Source of the DNA: Chytridium lagenaria
Lineage: Eukaryota > Chytridiomycota > Chytridiomycetes > Chytridiales > Chytridiaceae
Direction of reading: 5' to 3'
Assembly (NCBI GenBank): GCA_025449115.1
Contig: JAHLKC010000307.1
Span: 1-16,180, forward strand
Length of the DNA: 16,180 nucleotides
This document shows positions 1 to 8,684 of the stretch, in pieces. How positions within the stretch are numbered: position 1 is the first letter of the stretch; each line of letters starts with the position of its first letter. The notes beneath the pieces are model-generated. The model was not told where the DNA came from, made no database searches, and worked only from the letters and a program-made list of their open reading frames with translations. Position numbers and translations under genes: made by a program.

Positions 1-1
1 A

Positions 2-127
2 GAAGCCGGCATAATCCATCATAAATGGGTAGAACAACCCGAAAACATTCCCACGTGCATTGCAACAGGCCCTTACTACCGTGACGAAGTCCAACAGTAT
101 TTCAAGAAATGCCAACTCTTTAAATAA
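2..127 (+). CDS. PTRHD1: PTRHD1-like protein, C-terminal end (partial)
   Basis: The window opens inside a plus-strand exon with 41 codons before a TAA at 125-127. The tail contains [13 protein letters not shown] followed by a DEVQQYFKK...LFK ending. This matches, from memory, the C-terminus of human PTRHD1 (LEQPENIATCIA, then EEVGQYLKKFRLFK) almost residue for residue. PTRHD1 belongs to the peptidyl-tRNA hydrolase 2 fold family; its exact cellular role is poorly defined. The start and most of the protein lie outside the window. The gene is convergent with the next gene: only 7 bp separate the two stop codons, so their 3' UTRs must overlap. The overlapping frame starting at 60 is a shadow. Confidence 0.85.
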   Translation, partial: EAGIIHHKWVEQPENIPTCIATGPYYRDEVQQYFKKCQLFK

Positions 128-134
128 ATATATA

Positions 135-2060
135 TTAATCCAATTCCCACATCGACACCCGCTTTCGACTGGACCTAATTTTAATCACGCTTTTCCGTTT
201 CTTGCGATCGGTTCCTGGTGTACTTCCTTGGGGACTTGCGATTAGAGTTGGTGCCGGAGGGTCCAGGGAGTCCCAGTCTATGTCTTTGAAAGATTCTAGT
301 GATGTTCGATGCCGAGGAGTTTCGGAGTTGGGTCTGCTATGGCGAGAGGGTGACCAGGGACATTTGCGCGGGGTTAGACTGTATGAGGATGTGATGGCTT
401 GGGAAGGCGACGTAGGTTGTGGCTGGGATGTGGGCAATACTTTAGGGACGTCCAATAGGAATGGGTTATCATCATCTACGGAAGGTGAAGACACCTGAGA
501 CCCTTTTAGTCAACGCGGTAAAAAAAATATGTTTACGTTTGAAATGACTGATGATTCCTGGGACGTTCTTCTCTTATCGTGAAACACGCTAGGTCCTCTA
601 AGCCGAACAGTGAGGGCTAAGCTCTTTTTCAATTTCTCCTTCTCCGATTCCATCTTATTTAAGACAGGTTTTGTTATTCTTTCCCTCCGTTTTGCAGAAG
701 GGCTTTTAAGACTGCTTCCCGATCGCGATTTCTTTGTCCTGTCTAAGCCTTCCTCGACCCGAGATTCAAACAAAGAAGATGCCTTGCGATGTTGAAGAGA
801 GCTTGCCGATGACGATGATTTTCTTTCGGGGATCGTGCTCGTAGACGACGATTTCCTTAGCGGTACAGCCCCAGTAAACGAGGTTGTTGTAACAACGCGA
901 CGAGCCAAAGCTTTAAAACTCGTAGTTTTTGCTACATTTCGTTTCGTCAGTTTCGTTTCAGTTTTGCTCTTCGAGGAGCCTCCAAGCCTCTTCCCACCCA
1001 TTCCGATTCCCTTTGAAAGCGTGTCTGTAAATGGCTTTTTGCTAAAAGATGTATCTGGTGATGATGGTTCAGAGTCTTCGTCGACTCCTAAGGCGTTGTT
1101 GATGACAGACCAGGCTTCAGAAGGGATTGTGGAATGGCTGAAAGATAGTGAGAACAACGTCCTGTGAACTTCTTCCTACTATGTTGATCTTAGAAGGTTG
1201 ATGAATTGAGTTAAAGCGAGTATTTTAAATGAAGAAGAATTTGCAGGCAAATGGGGTATTAAATCTTGTATGCATAGGTATTCCATAAAACCTTGCAAAG
1301 TTGATAACAGAGTGTCGCTTTCCGCGTCCATTTTCAAGATTGACGGTCCAACAAGAACTTCCATAAGATCAGGTATTCGGCCATTTTCTCTTGAATACGC
1401 ATTAAGGTCACCTTCTCTCTCCATAGAGATAATCTCCATCAAGATCACAATTTGAAGATGGGCTCTACATAAAATCAGAGAAGACTTGATCAAACTCTCT
1501 TACTCAAGTGTTTTAAGGCCTCTCAGATTTTGATTTCTGATGTTCTTTGAAGCTGGTTCACCTCTCGCATCCATCATAATTCGGTTTAATTCCATTTGGT
1601 ATTCGAATCCATCATCTGCAGCAATGGCTACGTCTACACTTTGTGTCGCCAAAACACGATCAGCGATGGTGGCATGCTTAGTCTCAAAACCCTTTTGACT
1701 AATCAACAAGCCTTGATATGATAACGCCTAAGACAGTAAGCATTGTTAGTCTACCAATACCTTACCAAGGACTTCGATATTCGCGTTTGCCATTGAAGTT
1801 TTGGGATGGTTGCTTTTGAGAGAATGTCTGTAAAGAGTGGCAATAGCTGCTGCCGTAGATCTCGGATACCCCTGGAGAGGAAAGCTTCTACTCCCTTATG
1901 GCAACGACGATGTGGGTCAGTCCACGGTGACAGTCCCCCAGATGACGGCCACACTCACCGTGTTGAGGAGAGCATTGTTGTAGGAAAGCCGCAGAAGGTC
2001 TTGGACAGATTGATTTGAGAAATCGGACATTCCAAAAACTTGTGCAGATGTGTGCGACAT
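135..2060 (-). CDS. Sld3/treslin-like DNA replication initiation protein (tentative)
   Basis: A six-exon model fits: 2060-1959, 1894-1766, 1727-1504, 1464-1245, 1175-537 and 494-135, giving 557 codons with consistent phases. Residues 25-75 are helical (ALLNTGVEAFLSRG). A later block, LKTLEAHLQIVILMEIISME, then LMEVLV and FMEYLCIQDL, resembles the Sld3 domain pattern as I remember it (IREAQLQIILLLEILAL, then DRLCIW). The C-terminal 300 or so residues are Ser/Lys/Arg-rich and disordered, with many SP/TP sites, as expected for a CDK-regulated replication factor. If correct, it acts in loading Cdc45 at origins. The ATG at 2060 lies 22 bp after the NSE1 stop. The exon 4-5 junction needs a GC-AG intron (1244-1176). 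The protein starts almost directly at the conserved domain and lacks the N-terminal region of yeast Sld3. The assignment rests on pattern memory only. Confidence 0.5.
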
Positions 2061-2082
2061 GACAATTTTATACAATAATAAT

Positions 2083-3384
2083 TTACTTTCTTTTGCGTGA
2101 TACTTGGGAGGAGGTGGTGCTGACGGCGTCATCGTCAACTGTTGGTGCTGCTGTTGGTGCTGATCGAGAGGGTCGTCTAGCTCCTAACGAATAAAAATCG
2201 TCAAAATCATGATCACAATTTGCTGATATTTGCAAGGTTACCTGAAGATTCCCACGCTTGCCCACAATCGCTTTCTGGGCATTTTCTCTGATTTGCTGAA
2301 AAATAGCGAGTCGCGCAAAACGTATGCAAGCGTCCGTCACATTCCGAGTTTGTACATTTTTCAAACTTGTTATTATAAGCGGAGAATCTACATCATTACG
2401 ACTTACCTTGCTCAGAATAGTGTCTTTGCAAAGGGTACAGCTGTAGACATTGTCGTCAAACTCATTCCGAATATATTCTTTAAGTTCCATTTGCGATCGA
2501 AGACTTAACGAAAGCATGCCGGATCTAAATAATTTATCAGACGATCAAACGGCATATGCCGTACTTCTCCGTCAACCACTTTTCCTGAATCAGTTTATCC
2601 ACGATATCCTCAGCGTTCTTTTTTGTCAATGCGGCTTTACTTTGCTGCTTTCGTTCATAGCTTCGATACTACGTACTTGGAATTGAAAGTTCTCTGCGCT
2701 GACGATGAGAGCAACCTGGTAATAGATCAGCCCCGTAAAGTAAATATATAACTCACCACTCTCTTGACAAAGGCAAGTTCGGTAACGCTAAAAGTGGTTG
2801 CAATTGAGAAGCATCGTCACTGTTTAGATTAATCTTGTAAAAGCGTTAATCTTTATGTACAAAAAAGCAAACGTACCAGCGCCCAATGTCTCCGTCCAGT
2901 CTCCATAGATAAAGCTGACGACAACTTCATATCAATTGGAAACAAACTTTCATTGATCACCGACACGAAATCATCAAAAGCAGCTTTATCATATTCAACT
3001 AGAAACTATTTAGCTTCCGTCGTAGCTACCAAAAGAAACTCACGGTCGTGCTTGTCGCAGCAATACTTGAACAAGGATAAAGCATCATCGTGAGTTCCGA
3101 ATTTTGTTGAGAGCCAGCAGTGCAAGAAGAGTCGATGTGCTTTTTGGAAGTTTTCGCTTACGGGACGCGGTGGGGCTGTTACTGAACCAGAAGGGGCCGC
3201 CTCCTGATCACTCTCATCGTCCGAGTCTCTGGACACATGCTTCTCTTTATCGGCTGTTAACCTCCTCCTTGAAAAGCCAAAGCATAAACTTGTTTAGCAT
3301 CGAATATTTAGAAGGGAGCCCATCAGCTCTCTCTCACCGTTGTGAGCCTGCCTGGCTTGCTCGCTGTCTCGTTTCTCTCGTCAT
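2083..3384 (-). CDS. NSE1: NSE1, SMC5/6 complex RING subunit
   Basis: Nine exons keep phase throughout and give 308 residues: 3384-3338, 3267-3044, 2998-2877, 2833-2757, 2715-2677, 2639-2565, 2524-2407, 2365-2242, 2183-2083. The start is the ATG at 3384, because the downstream frame has no ATG before the conserved region. NSE1 hallmarks appear in order: HRLFLHCWLSTKFGT near residue 50, HWALINL, then winged-helix text AEDIVDKLIQEKWLTEKSG, LRSQMELKEYIR, and a C-terminal zinc domain starting CTLCKD and continuing CTNSECDGRLHTFC...CPESDC. The family forms the Nse1-Nse3-Nse4 subcomplex of SMC5/6, where the RING supports ubiquitin ligase activity in DNA repair. Two zinc knuckles are C-x4-C instead of the usual C-x2-C. 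A short Ser/Arg-rich tail follows the RING. Confidence 0.9.
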
Positions 3385-4018
3385 CCTTGCTTGTCAGCTC
3401 AAATCTTTTTTCAAACGGAGGAGGTCCAACAAACAACCTCGAAAGGCCAGGGCATTCTCACAAACTGAATATCAAATAGCCTTCTCTGGAACTCCCAGCT
3501 TGACATGTCTTTGGAATCAACGTTCATCATTAAACCCCACATGCCCTTCCCCCTAGAAAGTTTTAAGTCCTCTGGATCCTAAATGGGCGATAAAGATGGA
3601 ATGGAGAGATTTGGACACTGCTGCCGAGTACCATGACGGAGTTTTTGTAGGGTGATTCTGTTGCAACGAAATTATATGGGACATGAGAACTCCAGAGAGT
3701 CGGAGATACGGTCAATTAAACGGGGGCTTCAGCAGATGCGGAGGAGAGCTTTGTTGGAACCTTGACGAGCGCGTAAAGGGGCTAGGCGCCGGATAACAAG
3801 ATATGAAGCTCACGTTTCCGATGTGGGATTAAGTAATACTGGGTCTATTGAATAAAGAAAGACAGACGTGCAGGCAGACTCTATTAGGACTTGCGTATGC
3901 AAAAAAAAAAGCGACAGAATGATTTATATCTATTTAATAAATTAATCTGCAGAAAACTCTGCAGAAAAACTCAGATATCAACAAGAGACACGAGGGCAGT
4001 GTTTTGGGTCACCAAAAT
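3385..4018. other. Gene-poor interval between NSE1 and CCDC39
   Basis: These 634 bases hold the 5' flank of NSE1 and the 3' flank of CCDC39. I find no gene I can defend. There are short plus-strand open patches, for example about 3557-3655 after a pyrimidine-rich CCCTAG acceptor, and about 3660-3765 (text such as ESEIRSIKRGLQQMRRR). Minus-strand patches of about 40 codons also occur. None joins into a recognisable protein. An A10 run lies at 3901-3910. Confidence 0.5.
3947..3971. repeat. Short tandem duplication, 12/13 bp
   Basis: Two adjacent copies of CTGCAGAAAACT, the second with one extra A, lie about 50 bp past the CCDC39 stop codon, in its likely 3' UTR. Probably slippage; no function is suggested. 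Confidence 0.7.
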
Positions 4019-7000
4019 TCATCTGTTTGAGCCTTCCTTACTATTCCTACTTCCCAAACTATTAATACTTGCACTGCTTGCAACACTGCTAGGTCTGGCA
4101 GGCTTTTTGATACGCTTCGCACCAGTGATTGACCCCATTTTCTCACTCGGAGTAGGAGATTCCGTCGTCGAACCCCCAAATCCAGTCCTTTCCGGTACTT
4201 TTGGTGGGAGCTGAATAGCGGCTATCGAGATAGTTAGTTGAAAGTTCTCGTGTAAGGCTCTTACAGTTTATACTGATAACCCCCGATTTATCACCTGGAC
4301 TGTTAGGCAAACTGCCTGTGGAGTATCTCGATCGAGTACCACCTGATGCACTGCCAGAAGTGACGCGGGGGACTTGTCCAGAAAGACGGAGAGGTACAAT
4401 ACCACCTCCACCGCCGCCGGTGAGGGAAGACCGGGAGGAGGTCCGGGAGGCGGCGCCACGACCGCGGCTACTACTACTTGAAGCTTCGCTAAGGTCATCG
4501 CGGATGGAGCTTGCTCGTGATGGAACCCTTGAGACTTGACGTGACGGAAGACTTATGGATTTCTGTTCAAAATTTTAGCTGTTTCCTCCATGCCCCTTCG
4601 TACCTCTGTGTAAAGCTGACTGACTCTATTCACAATCTCGGGGTACTGTTCCATAATTTTCGTGAGCTCCGTAAGCACGAGATTCCCCAAGTCCTTGCAT
4701 TCCCTTATCTTGAAATCTATTTCATCTTTTGATGACTCTGGGACGGCTTTCCGAAGTTCTTTTGAATACCGCACAGCCGACTTGTAGGCACGTTCTCTCT
4801 TACTTTCCTGATCTTTCAGCTCTTTATCCATAGATGCCAGCTTATTTTCAATAACAGTTATGGCTTGAATTCGAGCGGACTCGTCGGAAGAGAGGTTGGA
4901 CAGGGCGCGTTCAAGTTCTTGGAGGTTGTATTGCATCATTTGTATTTCGTTGCGCTTGGCTTTGTAGCGTTCCATGGCGGTTTGATATTGCTAACAAATA
5001 TTGTTAGTAAGTGACTTAGTTAGAATCACGCGCACCTGTTCGAGCATTTCCTTGTGCTGGACGTCAGTCGCATTAAGTTCCGCTCGGTAAAGACTATGGC
5101 ATAGTTGGCATGAGTGAATATACAAAATCCGTTTCTTACTTCATCCTATAATTCTCATTTCGATCATTCATAAGTCTAAGTGTATTCTCCAGTGCCTTAA
5201 TCTCCTTCTCCGCCTTCCTAATCTTTGCATCCAGCTCATCACCCTCCCTTTGTAGCGCCTCCTTCTCCTGTGCAGCACGGATAACATAAAACGCTTGTGA
5301 ATGTTCCTCCTCCCCTTCTTCAGGTGCAAACTGCGTCATGAGAATCTCATATCTCCTCCTAAGTTTTTCGACTTTGCCGACACGCTCTCGAAGCTCGGCG
5401 CAAGCGGAATGACGCTCTTCTTCAACGTTTTTGGTTTGGACGCGAAGCATGTCGTTGTGAATGGTAATTTCTTTTGTACGTTCTTCTAGGGCGAGTTGAA
5501 GCTGGATTTGACGGCTTTCAAGTCCGAATACCTTGATATGTTAGCTTAATTAACTAATCATATAAAGGATGTTTGGATCTAACCTCATCCGCCTTTGCAT
5601 TTAGAAATCCGCGGAGTTTACGAAGTTCAAGCCTTAGAATATTCTCTTCAACCATTAGTTCTTCCTTCTCCCGAACTTTTGCGTTTAATTGATGGCTCTG
5701 TACTCATTTAAGACACAGTTTTGTAACATTTATTTTACCGCGCTGTCTGTGTAGAGATTAAGCTCATCAATCTCTTCTTTGACTGAATCTCCCTCCTTTT
5801 GCAAGCCATCCATCTTGCGTTTTGCTTGCCTACATATATATCAAATCATAAACTTGTTACCGTCTTACCGCAAATCTTCCTGAGATTTTTTTAACTGGTT
5901 GTTGAGAAGAGTAAACTTCTTCGTTTGATCTTCAAGTTCCACGTTCAATTCATCAATACGCTTAAGAAGCAGATCCTTTTCCTCATCTGTGCGATCACCC
6001 TAAAATTCTTATACTTCGAACGAAACTTTGAAAAACTAACCTGTGCTCTTCTGACTTTGCGCTCAAGCTGCTGGATTTGAAATTCTTGAGCGTATAAAAG
6101 AGCTTGCTGTTTAAGAGCTTCTTGGTCCAACCTTATTATTATGCGTTAGTTTAATAGTTGGTTTGGGACCTAGAAAAGGCTCACTTGTGGATATTACTTC
6201 TCAGGTTTTTCAAAGCAGCTTCACCGCCTGTAATTTCTGCATGAAGATTCTTCTCGTCTTGCTTTAATTTAAAAAGCTCCTGTGTTTTCTTAAAATCTAT
6301 ATCGAGTTAAAGGTTGAAGGCATGAACTATACGTTGCTCCCGGATAATCTTCAGGTCCCTGTCCATCTCTTTGCTACGATATTCTTCTTCCTTCAAAATC
6401 TCTTGAAGCTATATAACATGTCAAAATAATACCATTTAATAAGAACGCCAAACCTCATGAGCCTTTGCTTCAAGTGTCATAGTCTCGCCGGTAACTTTCG
6501 CGAGTTTATCCCTTAAATTCACTCTCTTTTCTTTCTCTTTATCAAGCCGCATCTGTTTATCACGGAGGTCAGATTTCATATTCTGAATCTCGTTCCGTTT
6601 ATTTTGCAGCTCGCTTGACGCTATAGAATGATTAAAACTCATATTGCTACGTATCTCACTTTTATTAAGTGTTGTGCGGAGGACGTCAACGTCATCTTGA
6701 AATTGAGAAAAGTGGGATTGCTCCTGACTCAGCTCCGCCCTGAATCTATGTAAGAAAATCGGCTCATATTTCTGGTGTACCTAAATTTGCTGACAGTACG
6801 ATCAAGGACCCCGATCCTTTTCTCTAGCTCAATGTTATTTTGCAACTGATTATCGAGGAAAGCTTGTTTTTCGTCGATGATGGATTGCTTATCTTTAATG
6901 TCATCCTAAGTAGAGTAAGAATTACAGTGATTCCAATGACCTACGACATGTACATACCTTTGATTTTTGATATCTGTCTTGTGAGTCAGTAATATCGTGG

Positions 7001-7899
7001 TCTCGATTTTGCATAGTTCGAAGTGCCGTCTCCCATTGGTTGATAAGATCTTGCCGTTCCATATGAAGTCGTTTAAATTCTTCTGTCGTCTTATCCAGCT
7101 CAATTTGAGCCACCTGGGTCTCTGTCACCTATTGATGTCATTAATTTCTGTTTTGCTTTAAAATCAACCTCTGCGCTGAGAATCGATTTCCGCTTGTTTA
7201 CTTCCGTCATGAGTTTTTCGGTGGCAAGGTTTAATTCTTTGATCCGAATATCATCCTCCTTTGTATACTTCAAAAGCGCAAAGTTATCCTCCTCCTTCTC
7301 GGACTGTACTCTGAGCCATTCATCAAGTTCCTCCTTTTCAAGTTTCAACTCTGTTCGAATAGTCTCGATTTTTTCGTTCCCTTTGTAGATATTATTCTGA
7401 ATCGTATTCAACTAAACTCGCGTTAGCTATCAAGTTTCAGATAGCCCGAATGTTATTACATGATCGGTTATTTCCGCAATCTCCTTTTCGATGCTTTTAA
7501 TCTCTAATGATAATCTCCCGCCCTCCCGCTCAGCGATTTGTTTCAAGTGGTCCTCTGTTTCTATTTGCCGTGTTTTTGCATCGAATATCCCCTATTTTGC
7601 AGTAAATTTCATATCTCTGTGTTTACCCAAACCTGGTATGTCTGATCTCTTGCTGAACATTCTTGAGATGCGATACCATTGAATCGGCCCTTGATGTATT
7701 GTCATCGAGAACCGCCAAGAGTGAGCTCAAGGCGGTCTCTTTTGACCGGATCTTTTGCAATTATACGTGAGAAGCTCATTCCAATTGCTACGGCTAAAGT
7801 TTATACGAAATTGCATACCTGCTTGCTAAGGGCTTTGTTCTGGTCATTGGCAAATGGTGGCAGCGAATGCAGATGGATGTTGTCATCAAAGCTGAGCAT
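4019..7899 (-). CDS. CCDC39: CCDC39 (FAP59-type axonemal ruler protein)
   Basis: About 19 exons encode roughly 1,040 residues, near the 941 of human CCDC39. Nearly the whole protein is coiled coil. Landmarks matching the human protein from memory are: N-terminal [87 protein letters not shown]; and a Ser/Gly-rich C-tail from about 4555 to 4019. CCDC39 pairs with CCDC40 to form the 96-nm molecular ruler on axonemal doublets that places inner dynein arms and radial spokes, so the organism should build motile flagella. The ATG at 7899 is chosen because homology starts there. The stop is the TGA at 4019-4021. Tail introns 4555-4595 and about 4213-4289 restore frame. The second intron junction (about 7592-7633) is one base out of phase. 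Confidence 0.95.
6621..6659 (-). other. 39-nt in-frame, stop-free intron in CCDC39
   Basis: This GTGAGA...TATAG segment is 13 codons long and has no stop in frame, so a simple ORF scan reads straight through it. Removing it joins TTLNK to TSSELQ, matching the human block TVNRTSSDLE; keeping it inserts 13 residues there. I treat it as an intron that could also be retained. Confidence 0.75.
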
Positions 7900-7934
7900 G
7901 TTGTCCACACTGTGTTTGTCAAAATGCGGATTTG

Positions 7935-8413
7935 TCAAGTTGGACTTATTTGACTTGTCCTTTGTAGGATGAACAAGACATTCAAGTCACCACAGATGGC
8001 AATCATCGTCCGAGAGGCGTCGTGCCGAAAGAAAAGTTCGAAGGCTTTGAAGAGGGCTAGGTAGAATTATAAACCATTGATACGTTAAATTTCTTGCGCA
8101 TGGTATCATTCATGTACTAAAAGAGCGTTCTTGATTGAAAATCGACGTCATTCCATTGCCTCGCTTTCTCAGTCGAGGTTCGTAATCACTTTCGCAACAA
8201 CTTCATCTCTTTAAATCGTAGGTGGGTTGTCTTGTTTACCAGCTGGTCGACGTCTTGAGTACGGGTAGGTAATGACGTCCCATTCAACCGATTCAGACTA
8301 AGGATTCCACTCGGTAGTATCCCTCTTTGTTTGCCAATGTCAACAGCCAGTAAGTTGATTTTGGATGGGATGGATGGGATGAGAAGGTTGGCGATATTAC
8401 GGTAAGACCTCAA
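7935..8413 (-). pseudogene. EEP-type nuclease/phosphatase fragments (possible truncated or relic gene)
   Basis: Three pieces of minus-strand coding text can be joined. About 8413-8237 ends TQDVDQL before GTAAAC. About 8188-8114 reads SDYEPRLRKRGNG...SIFNQERSF before GTACAT. About 8059-7935, after a CCTAG acceptor, reads LFKAFELFFRHDASRT then MIAICGDLNVLF and a TGA at 7935-7937. QDVD followed by Y-E-P-x-L-R-K, and later an I-C-G-D-x-N motif, are the signature of the endonuclease/exonuclease/phosphatase fold (CCR4, nocturnin, angel, PDE12). However, the two motifs are only about 60 residues apart, against roughly 170 in CCR4-type enzymes, and nothing of the C-terminal catalytic half (the D-H motif) follows before the stop. 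No convincing start codon was found. It may be a decayed gene between the USP and CCDC39. Confidence 0.35.
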
Positions 8414-8536
8414 TACTTGTAAAGTAAAGAAATCTTGAAACCCATCAACTGCTCCGCATCACCACTACTCCTCACCCAACATATTCAATCCAGTCACCGA
8501 TAGTCGCGTTCGTAAGCCTGTATTCAGACTTTTAAT

Positions 8537-8570
8537 CTGTAGGATTTAGTGAATAACCTAAATCCTACAG
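8537..8570. repeat. Perfect 13-bp inverted repeat (hairpin)
   Basis: CTGTAGGATTTAG at 8537-8549 is the exact reverse complement of 8558-8570, with an 8-nt loop between. It lies about 115 bp downstream of the USP stop codon, so in the USP transcript it would fold as a stable 3'-UTR stem-loop. On the minus strand the arms begin near GTAGG and end with TACAG, so it could also be a tiny intron with paired ends. It may instead be a small palindromic insertion. No target duplication was obvious. Confidence 0.8.
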
Positions 8571-8684
8571 TGATAAAGATCATTGTTCATGAAGATCAAC
8601 TTAAGGATAGCAACGGGATACGCTTGGAATTGTTGACATCAAATCAAATCGATATATTAAGTGTCTACGTTTTTAACAATGTCC

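Noticed and set aside
202..1167. Plus-strand ORFs opposite the Sld3-like gene
   Set aside because: They mirror the low-complexity Ser/Lys/Arg tail coded on the minus strand.
3104..3556. 150-residue plus-strand ORF
   Set aside because: Antisense shadow of NSE1 exons 1 and 2, with no plausible protein signature.
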